From a virus, in IMG/VR virus record IMGVR_UViG_3300050014_000090, positions 1 to 55,481 of that record: 55,481 nt of DNA; one strand, 5' to 3'. A program made the position numbers and the translations under genes. The notes under the pieces were generated by a model, which saw nothing but the letters and a program-made list of their open reading frames with translations, did no database searches and was not told the origin of the DNA. Shown piece after piece: positions 44,578 to 53,310 of this stretch. Each line of letters opens with the position of its first letter. The first letter of the stretch is position 1.

Positions 44578-45039
44578 CTAATTATTCTGTTTAATCGTGA
44601 ATACAAGCTCTTGCAGCGATCGCTCGAGTTCCTCTCTGACCCTCTTGGCAAGACCTTCCTCCGCGAGCAGGCTGGTCGATCCGTTCCCAAACGTGAACAA
44701 CTGAATACAGAAGTTGCTTGTATCTGCGAATTGCATCGTGCCATTGATCGCCGCGTCAGAGAGCGCCTCGAATACGACGCCAAGGATTGCGATGTTATCC
44801 ATCGTGCCGCCATATCCGGTGAAGACGTATAACTCGAGCGTATAATCATCCTCGAAAAAGTCTTTGGTCGCTTGATTGTTCCAAGTGCAATCGCCAAGGC
44901 ACACATATGGGAGCGGCATTCCCTTCGGGATCGTCTCGAAGACCGGCACGATTGCGCCCTTGTATGAGATCGCGCCTTGGAGGATGGAACTGATTAATAC
45001 ACGGAGTTCAAACTGCGGACTCTTTTTTGCGAAGGTCAT
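44578..45039 (-). CDS. Tail terminator protein (DUF3168-like), 153 aa
   Basis: The pattern FELRVLISSILQGAISYKGA, VPVFETIPKGMPLPYVCLGD, and DYTLELYVFTGYGGTMDNIA followed by VVFEALSDAAI is that of the DUF3168/tail terminator fold (Y-V-x-x-G x..., strand, long helix). It caps the tail tube and joins it to the head. It overlaps the gp10-like gene by four bases. Confidence 0.7.
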   Translation of the reverse strand: MTFAKKSPQFELRVLISSILQGAISYKGAIVPVFETIPKGMPLPYVCLGDCTWNNQATKDFFEDDYTLELYVFTGYGGTMDNIAILGVVFEALSDAAINGTMQFADTSNFCIQLFTFGNGSTSLLAEEGLAKRVREELERSLQELVFTIKQNN

Positions 45040-45536
45040 AGTTTTAATACCTCGAGAGAGGCCGTCATTATCCTGACTGCCTCGGCCTTGGCCGGTTCAA
45101 TGATTGGAGTGATAAAGTCATTCGCCTTTGTTCCCTTCTTGCGTATGCTCGCAATGATCGGATAGACCGCTTCCTTCGGGATTCCCTTGCGCTTCGCCCA
45201 CTGCGCGATCGCCGCTTGCCCCTCCTCACTTACCGGATGCGGCTTTGTTCCTTCTCTGACCCATCCGGTATATTTGGCCGTCGAGACAATCGTCGTCGTC
45301 GGGTTCCCCACGGTTCCCGGGACTGCGTGAATCCCGTTGACGAGTCCTGACGTCCCTCCGCGTGGCGCTTTAGCCTTGAGCCGGGACGCGGTCAACATTG
45401 TGAAGGCGTTGAGATCCTTGACGATCCGCGTCTTGAGCGTTGTCTCAGCGGCCCTCCACTTCCCCAATAATTGATCGGCCCCCATAACTGAGGCGCTGAG
45501 AACAGGCGAGCGGGTCGGAGCAGGCGGCGCAGCCAT
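45036..45536 (-). CDS. HK97 gp10-like head-tail protein, 166 aa
   Basis: The segments LKTRIVKDLNAFTMLTASRL, KAKAPRGGTSGLVNGIHAVP and YTGWVREGTKPHPVSEEGQA are the HK97-gp10/minor tail pattern (APxxTGxLxxSI; YAxxVExGTxPH). It joins head connector and tail terminator during assembly. It overlaps both neighbours by one to four bases. Confidence 0.75.
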   Translation of the reverse strand: MAAPPAPTRSPVLSASVMGADQLLGKWRAAETTLKTRIVKDLNAFTMLTASRLKAKAPRGGTSGLVNGIHAVPGTVGNPTTTIVSTAKYTGWVREGTKPHPVSEEGQAAIAQWAKRKGIPKEAVYPIIASIRKKGTKANDFITPIIEPAKAEAVRIMTASLEVLKL

Positions 45537-45967
45537 TAGAGATACTCCTCCGCTTGTGTCGTGCCTTCGACAATGTTGAGGTTCATATAGTGATAATCTC
45601 CCGCGATGTTTGTGATCATGTGAATCCTGCCAATGTGATAATCCCCTTCATACCACCATCGGACTTGCATATTCTCTTTGATCCTCGTGTCACGGCGAAC
45701 CTTGAAGGCGAAGGTTATCCGCACGCCCTGAGCGAATGCCTGTATCGTGTCCTCGGGGACGGGTTCGCTGATCTGCGCTGAGATCCCTTGTCCATCCGGC
45801 CCGCTGAGGTATGGCTCCCAATCCGGCGGCGTTGCGCGTGCCGCGTCGATCGTTCCCTTCGGCCGGTCGACAAAGATCTTTTGCCATTGCTCATACCATT
45901 CGTTATCGAGGCCGGTGTTTTTCATCAGCCATCCGTATTTCTGTGTGAGCGAAGGTTGTGCGGTCAT
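45536..45967 (-). CDS. Head-closure/stopper-like protein, 143 aa
   Basis: The helical N-terminus (QKYGWLMKNTGLDNEWYEQW) and the beta C-terminal part (VRITFAFKVRRDTRIKENMQ, VRWWYEGDYHIGRIHMITNI) form the usual head-tail adaptor. It sits in the standard order connector - stopper - gp10 - terminator. Confidence 0.65.
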   Translation of the reverse strand: MTAQPSLTQKYGWLMKNTGLDNEWYEQWQKIFVDRPKGTIDAARATPPDWEPYLSGPDGQGISAQISEPVPEDTIQAFAQGVRITFAFKVRRDTRIKENMQVRWWYEGDYHIGRIHMITNIAGDYHYMNLNIVEGTTQAEEYL

Positions 45968-46596
45968 ATCAGATCATTCGCTTCTATTGCATAGTTGTCG
46001 AGCAGGTCGACGGCCTGCGTCGGCACGGTATAATCGAAGTTCTCTCGGGACGCCCACCATTGCGCCACTGTGATTCGGATAGCGTGACGGATCGGTGCGG
46101 GAACATCGGTGAGTTTATCCCCGTATCCCGCGACGTATTGTATCTTATACCACCCGCGAATGTAGAACGGCCACCACGCATTGAAGTTGAGTCGGATCAT
46201 CGCGGGTTCCTGATCTATGTCGGCGTTGTAGATCGTCGGAGAGATCGTGTGAACACTGAGATCCTGCGCCGTCGCTGTGATCCCGGTGATCGTTTGGCAC
46301 GGCGGCCGCCATATCTTGATCGTCTCGGGGAGTTGCTCGTATGCGTATGTCGTGATCCCCGAGGTGACTTTTGGGATTATGACCGGCGTCAGTGTCAGCT
46401 CGAGCGTTTGTGTGATAAACGCCCGGCCGGTGAGTTGCTCGCACTTGCTCGTTGCCGCTGCGATCAGATCTTCAAGGAGCATTTGATCGCGGGCATTGTT
46501 TGGATTGTCGGGGTCGAGGTGAACCATGTTCATAGCGTCGGCCCTCTCGACCGGCCATCGTTCCGGCGGCGTGATAACCTTGAGTGTGTACTTCAT
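45964..46596 (-). CDS. Head-tail connector (gp6-like), 210 aa
   Basis: ATG 46596 (MKYTLKVITPPERWPVERAD) has GGAGGTCA six bases upstream; a longer frame exists but lacks that signal. LLEDLIAAATSKCEQLTGRA, FITQTLELTLTPVII and IRHAIRITVAQWWASREN are the gp6/gp15-type connector helices and strands. It forms the ring under the portal. Confidence 0.8.
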   Translation of the reverse strand: MKYTLKVITPPERWPVERADAMNMVHLDPDNPNNARDQMLLEDLIAAATSKCEQLTGRAFITQTLELTLTPVIIPKVTSGITTYAYEQLPETIKIWRPPCQTITGITATAQDLSVHTISPTIYNADIDQEPAMIRLNFNAWWPFYIRGWYKIQYVAGYGDKLTDVPAPIRHAIRITVAQWWASRENFDYTVPTQAVDLLDNYAIEANDLI

Positions 46597-46955
46597 GGCG
46601 TGACCTCCTCGAGAATCCGCCCGGGTTCGACCTGCAAGTATCCCCACGCCTCGAGCGTTGTTGTCGTGACGGCCGCGACGGTGATCGTCATTTCTAATTG
46701 ATATGTGTAGGTGAGTGGCGGAATCGTCATCTCGTCGGCAGTGAACAGAACAGCTACTTGTCCATCTTCATCGCCTAATGCAAGACCGTCACCGATTGTT
46801 TTAGTAAGAACATCCCCTGTTACATTGTGATATGCAGTCCATTCAAATGACGCGGTTGTAATATCGCGGGGTGCGCCAGTTGTATCCGTTATCACGAACG
46901 GTATCGCGTCGTCAACGCCTTGATAAACTGTTTTGTTGATTGTCGCGAGCGTCAT
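46593..46955 (-). CDS. BppU-N/Ig-like small virion protein, 120 aa
   Basis: A typical layout: INKTVYQGVDDAIPFVITDT, TGAPRDITTASFEWTAYHN, then TYTYQLEMTITVAAVTTTTL and a GYLQVEPG end. This resembles the BppU N-terminal (DUF2479) sandwich used to attach receptor-binding proteins. Similar genes are at 46952, 47462 and 52945. It overlaps the connector gene by ATGA. Confidence 0.65.
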   Translation of the reverse strand: MTLATINKTVYQGVDDAIPFVITDTTGAPRDITTASFEWTAYHNVTGDVLTKTIGDGLALGDEDGQVAVLFTADEMTIPPLTYTYQLEMTITVAAVTTTTLEAWGYLQVEPGRILEEVTP

Positions 46956-47461
46956 ACCTTACCCCACAATGCAGCAGGTGCTTTGAGTGTGGGTCGTTCA
47001 ACTCGAGGTAGGTTCGTCGTCGCGTTCCACGTCTCTGAGGGGTTTACCGTAAGCGATGCAGTGTTCCCGATAAGCGGATAGACCACCTTTTGCACCCCAT
47101 TAAGAATCACGCGCACTTCGTAGGTGTACGAACCAGCAACGAGTGTAGAGGCGTCAGCAGTGGTAATCGCGATAAGCGCCGCGCATTTAGTCGTTGTAAT
47201 AGACGCAATCGGGTTTGCGGCGATAGTGATGTCAGAAGCCAATAACGGAGTTGTACCGCCGGTGTCTTTCGTGAGTATTGGATTCGCACCAGAATACACA
47301 GTAAAAATAACCCTTGCCGTTCCGCTTGAAAGGCCCGCAGTTGCTGATGCGTATGTCTTCCCCCCATTCGTAAGGTCAACAGGTGCTCCGGCGTGCCGGT
47401 CGGTGACAATAATGCAATGCGTATAAGTCTCTCCTTGTCTAAAACTAAAATCGTTCGCCAT
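46952..47461 (-). CDS. BppU-N/Ig-like virion protein, 169 aa
   Basis: The start ANDFSFRQGETYTHCIIVTD and APVDLTNGGKTYASATAGLS follow the same scheme as its neighbours (a 'Q-G-x-T' strand, then P-x-D-L-T, then a TYEVRVILNGVQKVV strand). The C-terminal tail (NLPRVERPTLKAPAALWG) is probably an attachment peptide. Overlaps at both ends suggest coupled expression. Confidence 0.65.
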   Translation of the reverse strand: MANDFSFRQGETYTHCIIVTDRHAGAPVDLTNGGKTYASATAGLSSGTARVIFTVYSGANPILTKDTGGTTPLLASDITIAANPIASITTTKCAALIAITTADASTLVAGSYTYEVRVILNGVQKVVYPLIGNTASLTVNPSETWNATTNLPRVERPTLKAPAALWGKV

Positions 47462-47881
47462 CTAAAACACTCCCTGCGCGATTGAATCAACGAGAGTGGT
47501 CGCTTCAGTCCCACACGATGTACTCGGATTAACGATAAGCGCCGCGCCATTGATAACAAGCTCCTGTGTGTTGTCGCTAAAGTACACCCGCAGTTCGTAG
47601 GGATATGTATTGGTTGTAGTCGTAGACCCGATACCGAAAGCAGTAGACGTATCATCGCTGGTGATGGTCATTAGAAGTTGCCCTGCTGCGGCGTTGGTAA
47701 TAACAATAGAATTATCCGTGAGGTGCTTCCGTAATATCACCCTGCCACTTGATGTTGCTACCCACACAATATTTGTTGCATCAGTCAAGTTAATGGGACT
47801 TGGTGGTGTTGCATCATCAGTAATCGTGATTGATTCGTACCGCGTATCTCCGGCGTTTATACTAATATCATCTGCGGCCAT
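47462..47881 (-). CDS. BppU-N/Ig-like virion protein, 139 aa
   Basis: The sequence INAGDTRYESITITDDATPP, SPINLTDATNIVWVATSSGR and YPYELRVYFSDNTQELVING is paralogous to the neighbours at 46593 and 46952. It closes with a Ser/Thr stretch. Three tandem paralogues suggest a stack of attachment sandwiches or a set of alternative fibre adaptors. Confidence 0.65.
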   Translation of the reverse strand: MAADDISINAGDTRYESITITDDATPPSPINLTDATNIVWVATSSGRVILRKHLTDNSIVITNAAAGQLLMTITSDDTSTAFGIGSTTTTNTYPYELRVYFSDNTQELVINGAALIVNPSTSCGTEATTLVDSIAQGVF

Positions 47882-47882
47882 T

Positions 47883-48584
47883 TTAACTACTCCTTCTTTT
47901 TAACATTCTAGCGGCGGTGATTGTGTCCGTTTTTTTCATAGTTGCTTCAATCTGGGCCGTTGTATCCTTCTTTGCGGCTTGTATCGCACCTGTGAGGACT
48001 TCCGTCGCGGTTAATGGCTGTGTGTACAAATGGTGAACTACGTCGTACAACCAGATTACGTTCGCGCAGCCCTCTTGTTGCGTCGAGACAATCGCGTTCG
48101 TCCAAAGTTGTAACGGTGGAAATCCAAGAATCTGTGAACAGCCTACTGTTGAAACTGACTGAATTGAACTCGTTGCTAGTAGCCACAGTGCCGCTATAAT
48201 CTCCAGTTGTGAGCATCCAACAAGCGAAACTACCTGAGCAGGATTCGAGTCCAGAATCCATAATGCCGCTATTATCTCCAGCAACGAACAACCTGCGAAT
48301 GAAGCTGATGCGATTGGATTTGAGTTTAGGGTATGAAGAATTGATAAAACGTCTATCGAAGCATAATTCGCTTCCGACTCCCACGCCTGTGTGTATGCGT
48401 TCGCTGTCGTAAAGTCCCATGTCGTTAGGTGAGTTAGTTGATACGTTGGACTGCAACACGCTAACCCAGCGCTCATCGCAGGTTTGCTGTTGGTTGTCCA
48501 CAGCATCGTTAGCATCCGTGGGGATGAGCATACGCATGTTGATGCACTCTTCGCCGGGGGTGCCGTTACTGTCCACGTTGTCAT
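47883..48584 (-). CDS. Repeat-containing protein, 233 aa
   Basis: I favour this frame over an overlapping one because it contains 25-residue repeats (FAGCSLLEIIAALWILDSNP; LVGCSQLEIIAALWLLATSS; TVGCSQILGFPPLQLW), each beginning with [V/A]-GCS. The C-terminus is charged (AQIEATMKKTDTITAARMLK). The repeats are hydrophobic and could build a solenoid. It lies between fibre-like and Ig-like genes. No known family is recognised. Confidence 0.55.
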   Translation of the reverse strand: MTTWTVTAPPAKSASTCVCSSPRMLTMLWTTNSKPAMSAGLACCSPTYQLTHLTTWDFTTANAYTQAWESEANYASIDVLSILHTLNSNPIASASFAGCSLLEIIAALWILDSNPAQVVSLVGCSQLEIIAALWLLATSSIQSVSTVGCSQILGFPPLQLWTNAIVSTQQEGCANVIWLYDVVHHLYTQPLTATEVLTGAIQAAKKDTTAQIEATMKKTDTITAARMLKRRSS

Positions 48585-48601
48585 TCATTTCTGCCTTACG
48601 C

Positions 48602-49471
48602 TTAAGCTAGTAACCGCATAAACATTCCAACAGCCGTTCCAAGGTTAACCTGCACCTTATCGCCGCTTGCGTTGTTTGCCTGTAGTATCTTTGTGCCACT
48701 TGCATATGCGTGAGCTGTTGCGTTGGTAAGGGTGATTGATACGCCTGCGCTGATTGAACTGATAGTGTTTGCTTCCCAGTTCGAACCGTCACCGACATAA
48801 ACCTGCCCGCCAATGTTTCCAGCGCCCGCCCCCGCTGCGTAGGTGACGAATCCTGTGGTGCTTGCGACGGCTATTGCGGTAGTTTGCCCGTTTGAGATTG
48901 TCCCGGATGAAGTAGTGTTTATCGAACCGCCGCACAGGTCGAGATACCCAAGTAGAGGCCAATATTTAGGACTGGTTATTCCTGCGGTTTTCTTGTAGAT
49001 AACCACACCTTGCAGACCAGTGTATGTCATGTTCGTAGCGTAGAAGCCGTTTGTAGTTGCACCTGCTAGTGGGGGGTTTTCCATTCCGGTTGTGTTGGTG
49101 CTTGCGAACAGCTCTGAATACGCTGCTGGTGAATACGTGGTGGTGTCAAGATACGGGGCGATTGTCGTGAGTGCCACCCCGTCTGCGGCGTATCCTGTGC
49201 CGGTAAAGTTTGTTTGGCTTGCTATATCGAACTGACTTATCTGACTCCAGTATTTACCCATTGAGCTGGTGTTTGCTTTATCCTGCGTGAAAAACGTTGG
49301 GAGTGTTGTGCCAAGCGGTGAATATGGGCCAACCAACGCGGCGTATATTGGGTCGTTCAACCAGTCTATCTTTGCGTCTGACGTTCCTGCAACTGTGGGT
49401 TGGGCAGATGCGCCGTCGAGTAGTGTGCCACCGTAGTAATACAGGTGGCCTTGAATCGGTGTTAAGGTCAT
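48602..49471 (-). CDS. Fibre-like virion protein, 289 aa
   Basis: The N-terminus (LTPIQGHLYYYGGTLLDGAS; KIDWLNDPIYAALVGP) parallels the 158-aa protein at 234. The body is Thr/Ser/Gly/Ala-rich beta structure, with TAIAVASTTGFVTYAAGAGA and ISAGVSITLTNATAHAYASG strands. The latter resembles a segment of the 462-aa protein (DYGIISSVGSSPASITLGANLAHTYASG). It is a probable adhesin or fibre shaft. Confidence 0.65.
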   Translation of the reverse strand: MTLTPIQGHLYYYGGTLLDGASAQPTVAGTSDAKIDWLNDPIYAALVGPYSPLGTTLPTFFTQDKANTSSMGKYWSQISQFDIASQTNFTGTGYAADGVALTTIAPYLDTTTYSPAAYSELFASTNTTGMENPPLAGATTNGFYATNMTYTGLQGVVIYKKTAGITSPKYWPLLGYLDLCGGSINTTSSGTISNGQTTAIAVASTTGFVTYAAGAGAGNIGGQVYVGDGSNWEANTISSISAGVSITLTNATAHAYASGTKILQANNASGDKVQVNLGTAVGMFMRLLA

Positions 49472-49488
49472 TTTTCTTAAACTCCTTC

Positions 49489-49611
49489 TTAAACGTTCCA
49501 GCCTATTGGCACGGTTATTGATTGGTTTGTTTCGAGGGTTGCAGTTAAGTATTCAGTCTCACCTGCTGGCGGTTCCCAACACGGATTTATGTTCAATAAC
49601 TCCCACGTCAT
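49489..49611 (-). CDS. Small fibre-region peptide, 40 aa
   Basis: The gene encodes MTWELLNINPCWEPPAGETE, then YLTATLETNQSITVPIGWNV. Its ATG overlaps the TGA of the beta-helix gene (ATGA). Two aromatic ends around a beta-like centre suggest a tiny fibre chaperone or clip. It would be overlooked by a 60-codon cutoff. Confidence 0.6.
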   Translation of the reverse strand: MTWELLNINPCWEPPAGETEYLTATLETNQSITVPIGWNV

Positions 49612-50777
49612 ACGCTCGTCCCCGTAGCATCAACCCAATTAGTGCCGTTCCACCAAATCGGTTTGTTGAGTGTTGTATCGTAGAATTGCTGTAACATCCC
49701 CGGATTCACTGGTCGGTTTGACGTGATTCCCGTGCGCGACGCAAGTCCTTCATACGTAGTGAACTTGTGGCCATAACCGGGTGCCCAGAATGGAAGTTCC
49801 GTAAGCCCTACACCCGCTTTTACTGCTGAATAGGTTATAGTCCCCCCCATGTAACCGGGATTGGTTTCAGTCGCACCAGCGACACGTGAGTACCAACCGG
49901 CTAATTTAAATTCTATATCATAACCTATAAGGTCAATCAACGCGCCGTTATCCCCTGCGAATACGGGGCCATTCGGACACCACTGCTCACCACAGTTAAG
50001 AATCGAGTTGGTGTGCATGCCGTTCCCAGCATTAAAAATATAGGGGTATGTACATTCGATGCCAAAACAACCAATCCCGATGAAGTGTTCCCCTTGCAGC
50101 GCCATCCCATACTGAAACCCATATGCCACACAGTTTAGTAAAACGATTGGCCCTATTTTGCCACCCCACGGTAACTTAATCCCATATGTACCTAAAGGTG
50201 GGGCACCTGCATTACCGTCATACATAGCACGCACGCTATCAAGCTGCGCCCCAGTAACATATTCCAAATCAATCGCAGATTTATTAATCGTTTGACTCGG
50301 GACTGTCACGTATAGATTTTTAAGTTGTACACTCTGGCCCGGAAAACTAGCCATAGGCATCTCTCCGTACGGTGTTCCGATAGTGTTGCACACATCGGTT
50401 GCGTGACCTGTGTATGCGCTAGGGTTTGTTTTAAACCATACACCCCCCGACGGTGCATATGCTGAATAAGCGGTAGACCATGGGAGGTTTTCACCCTCTA
50501 ACGTAATACTACAATAGTCTGCGTAACGATTGATGTAAATCCCGTTGTACTGCGTGCCTACGTCGTTCACCGTCAATGTGTCGATATTGTATGTGCCGTC
50601 AAGGAAAAGAATCCGACCCCCCGTTGATGGGAGGTCAACTATAACGTCGTTAATTAAGTACTGGTCATCGGTTCCGGTGCATATCAAATCAGCGGCGTTG
50701 TTGCGTACAGTGTTTTCGGCGGCGATTATCGTTGTACTGCTGTTTCTACAACTGGTTCTCCACGGGATTGTTGTCAT
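49608..50777 (-). CDS. Beta-helix spike protein, 389 aa
   Basis: The opening (STTIIAAENTVRNNAADLIC then TGTDDQYLINDVIVDLPSTG and GRILFLDGTYNI) is a pectate-lyase-type phage spike N-terminus. Repeated strands follow (ITLEGENLPW; VQLKNLYVTVPSQTI; LLNCVAYGFQYGMALQGEHF). The C-terminus (LNKPIWWNGTNWVDATG) is the fibre-tip motif shared with 1234-1470. It probably binds or cleaves cell-surface glycan. Confidence 0.75.
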   Translation of the reverse strand: MTTIPWRTSCRNSSTTIIAAENTVRNNAADLICTGTDDQYLINDVIVDLPSTGGRILFLDGTYNIDTLTVNDVGTQYNGIYINRYADYCSITLEGENLPWSTAYSAYAPSGGVWFKTNPSAYTGHATDVCNTIGTPYGEMPMASFPGQSVQLKNLYVTVPSQTINKSAIDLEYVTGAQLDSVRAMYDGNAGAPPLGTYGIKLPWGGKIGPIVLLNCVAYGFQYGMALQGEHFIGIGCFGIECTYPYIFNAGNGMHTNSILNCGEQWCPNGPVFAGDNGALIDLIGYDIEFKLAGWYSRVAGATETNPGYMGGTITYSAVKAGVGLTELPFWAPGYGHKFTTYEGLASRTGITSNRPVNPGMLQQFYDTTLNKPIWWNGTNWVDATGTSV

Positions 50778-50786
50778 CTTATCCTC

Positions 50787-52175
50787 TTACTGTGGGAAGT
50801 ACTGGAGCCTTGCACCAATAGGGTAGTACGCCGAGTAGTAAGTCGCAGTGGATGCCACGTTCCCTATAGCAAAGAGTCCACAGCCTGTCCCCAACGCCGG
50901 TGCGTTCCCTACAATAAAAATTTCGTTTGTACCTATAGCAGCTAAATCTGAGGCATCTGGGAAGTAGGTGGAGACAGAACCTCCTTCTGCGCTTGGAAGA
51001 AACGCCCAAGAAAGTGCGCCTGTTGTATACACGTTTGTTGGAAGACTGGCGCCCGCAGGAAGTATAGAGCCTGTGTTTATATATGGTGTGCTAGGGGCGC
51101 CAGAATCAGAATATGTCAGTGCGTTCGTCTGCGGTGCGATCCAGTAGTTACCGCTCGTGTCGCACCGCAGACCTTCGACAAACTTCCAGATGTTCGCATA
51201 TACGTTTTCAACACCCCTGTAGCTCATCGCTGCCGTGGTGACGCTTGTTGAACCGTAAGAAGCATTGCCGCTTGGTGCCGTTCCTGCGGTTGCGGTGTAC
51301 CCCGTGTTTATTAATGAACCTGTTGAGACTCCGTTTCCTAATGTGGTCTGTGAGTTTAAGCTTGCGTATTCTATAGTTTCAAGGGACTGAAGCGCAGCGT
51401 ACATTTGGATAGTCATAAGTTCCCATCCTGCGCCTCGTAATTCCGCAGCAGTCCTGTGTGTTGCCTTTGTTTGTACTGTTGTTGGGGTGACGCCCGCTAT
51501 TGATTGAAGTTTACTACTGCTTATGTACCCTTCATAAGCACCGACTAACGCATACGGTTTAGCAACACCATCTACTATGAACGCGGGGTGTAGGTCTGCG
51601 GCTGTGATTGTGTGAGTGTTTGGATTTAAGTTTGTATTTTGAAGCGGTATTGAATCACCTAAAGCGTTGCTAATCCACCGTGCGGTTGTGTATTCGGTTA
51701 CGGTGGCGCCGGAAGCGTACGTATGCGCTAGGTTTGCACCTAATGTAATAGATGCGGGGCTGCTTCCTACTGAACTGATGATACCATAGTCGATGTTCGT
51801 TCCGTCAGTGATAAAAACCACGGGATGCGCTGTCGCCGTAAATCCAGTCGTGCTGGTAAGGTCAATAACTGCCTGACCACTACTCGCCTGTGCGTTTGAG
51901 GTGGCAGTTGCGGTGTACCCGGTCGTATCGGTGTATTGATAAAATGCGGGAACCCGCACCATAACTTGCCCGTTCGAGCCGTAGTCATCATAACCACAGC
52001 CCCCCGCGCTAGAGGTACACCACGCAACCGGAATACCCTGGTCATTGACGTTGCACCGCTGCATACCACCCCACGGTTGAACTGTCGTGCCTACCGTTAG
52101 ATTAGAACCGCCGGTATTAAGCCGCGTGAGTGTTGGCGATGATGTGCCAGTCCATAGTGCGCCGTATGCTGTCAT
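50787..52175 (-). CDS. Receptor-binding protein with C-type-lectin-like C-terminus, 462 aa
   Basis: The N-terminal half is a fibre shaft (LTVGTTVQPWGGMQRCNVND; SNGQVMVRVPAFYQYTDTTG). The C-terminal half carries YRGVENVYANIWKFVEGLRC, then AYYPIGARLQYFP at the end: the phage C-type-lectin/FGE-like fold seen in many receptor-binding proteins and in diversified tail proteins. No reverse transcriptase or template repeat was seen nearby, so diversification is not supported. Confidence 0.7.
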   Translation of the reverse strand: MTAYGALWTGTSSPTLTRLNTGGSNLTVGTTVQPWGGMQRCNVNDQGIPVAWCTSSAGGCGYDDYGSNGQVMVRVPAFYQYTDTTGYTATATSNAQASSGQAVIDLTSTTGFTATAHPVVFITDGTNIDYGIISSVGSSPASITLGANLAHTYASGATVTEYTTARWISNALGDSIPLQNTNLNPNTHTITAADLHPAFIVDGVAKPYALVGAYEGYISSSKLQSIAGVTPTTVQTKATHRTAAELRGAGWELMTIQMYAALQSLETIEYASLNSQTTLGNGVSTGSLINTGYTATAGTAPSGNASYGSTSVTTAAMSYRGVENVYANIWKFVEGLRCDTSGNYWIAPQTNALTYSDSGAPSTPYINTGSILPAGASLPTNVYTTGALSWAFLPSAEGGSVSTYFPDASDLAAIGTNEIFIVGNAPALGTGCGLFAIGNVASTATYYSAYYPIGARLQYFPQ

Positions 52176-52183
52176 TTATTCTC

Positions 52184-52924
52184 CTAAGCCGATTGAATAT
52201 AATATAGCTTGTCGCCTGCGTAGCCAAATTGGTAATAGAGGTTGTGCAGGTCATTTATTGCGACGTCTGTTGACTGACCGGGGTACAGTGGGAACGCAGG
52301 GGTAGAACCACCTATACGGACGCCTGCTGCATTGTTGCCTGTATCGGCTACGATTTTCACGCGAGACCCACAGGGTGTTGCGCTGGCTGCGAAACGGTGT
52401 GCATTTGTGTCGGCTTCGGTGATTGATCCTGATACTGGTGCTGTGGGTGCTATCGTTTGAACCGATACTACGTTGCTTGTGATACATCCGCCAAGAACGG
52501 AGTCTCTGACTGCTAGGTAATGAACGGCTTGGTCTTCAACTGCGGTGAGGACTGCGTTTGTAACCGCTCCGTTGAATTGCGTCTGTGGCAGGTTGCCGAT
52601 TGCCGTTACGACGTCAGAGAATGTCTTTGAGTTCGTCCCGATTAATGCGGTTGCGAGCGTTGAATCCGTTGGAACTGATGATACTGAGATTGACCCTTGT
52701 ATCTTAAACCCTGATCCCGACGTTGCGAGCGTGTAAAGGTCTGCGATTGTATGTGCCGACGCGACCGGCCCGACAATTCCCGCGAGTAGTGCGACGAGGC
52801 CCGGATCTGCAGCCCCAAGTGCGACCTCTCCGATGGCGACCTGCAAACTGCCGCCGATTAAATTGACCGGGACTCCTTGAACGTTTGGATCATAGCCGTC
52901 CTGTCCCGGCGTTGGTGTTGGCAT
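52184..52924 (-). CDS. Fibre-like protein, 246 aa
   Basis: The start MPTPTPGQDGYDPNVQGVPV is a flexible attachment. The middle is helical and Ala/Thr-rich (SDVVTAIGNLPQTQFNGAVT). The end (RIGGSTPAFPLYPGQSTDVA, INDLHNLYYQFGYAGDKLYY) is a typical small beta cap. It is located inside the adhesin block. No enzyme motif. Confidence 0.6.
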   Translation of the reverse strand: MPTPTPGQDGYDPNVQGVPVNLIGGSLQVAIGEVALGAADPGLVALLAGIVGPVASAHTIADLYTLATSGSGFKIQGSISVSSVPTDSTLATALIGTNSKTFSDVVTAIGNLPQTQFNGAVTNAVLTAVEDQAVHYLAVRDSVLGGCITSNVVSVQTIAPTAPVSGSITEADTNAHRFAASATPCGSRVKIVADTGNNAAGVRIGGSTPAFPLYPGQSTDVAINDLHNLYYQFGYAGDKLYYIQSA

Positions 52925-52944
52925 ATTATTTTTCCTCCTAAGTC

Positions 52945-53310
52945 TCAGGTTTGTGACGGCATTATGAACATCCGCCCTCGAATTCCGATGTATTGATTGC
53001 TCGACAGTGTGAGCCGCGCTTCGTGATCATAGATTATTGCCACGCCGTATGTCTTCGTATCCGGTAACGGCGTATCGGTCGGTAAGAATGCAATCGTGAA
53101 GTAACTGATCACGTCGTCGAGATCGGGCGTTCCGAGTGTGATCCCGGCCCCGACAGTCTTCGGCCCGATCAGGACGTCGCCGTTGAATGTAGCGTTCCAT
53201 GTTATGCTGCATCCGGTGATGTCCCGTTTAACTCCGGTCGGCGTGATCAAATTCACGTTGACCAATAGCGAGGCCCGTTCGTCGATGTTAATATCCACAG
53301 TGTTCGTCAT
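52945..53310 (-). CDS. BppU-N/Ig-like virion protein, 121 aa
   Basis: The layout VDINIDERASLLVNVNLITP, TGVKRDITGCSITWNATFNG, DTKTYGVAIIYDHEARLTLS matches the BppU-N-like proteins at 46593-47881. It overlaps the large adhesin's stop by four bases and may attach it to the virion. Confidence 0.65.
   Translation of the reverse strand: MTNTVDINIDERASLLVNVNLITPTGVKRDITGCSITWNATFNGDVLIGPKTVGAGITLGTPDLDDVISYFTIAFLPTDTPLPDTKTYGVAIIYDHEARLTLSSNQYIGIRGRMFIMPSQT

Noticed and set aside
47947-48588. A 213-codon frame overlapping the 233-codon gene on the same strand
   Set aside because: It lacks the internal repeats and has shadow-like composition. The alternative frame has repeats and a better fit to gene spacing.
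50787-52175. Diversity-generating retroelement linked to the C-type-lectin-like protein
   Set aside because: No reverse transcriptase gene and no template repeat of the C-terminal coding sequence were seen in the window.
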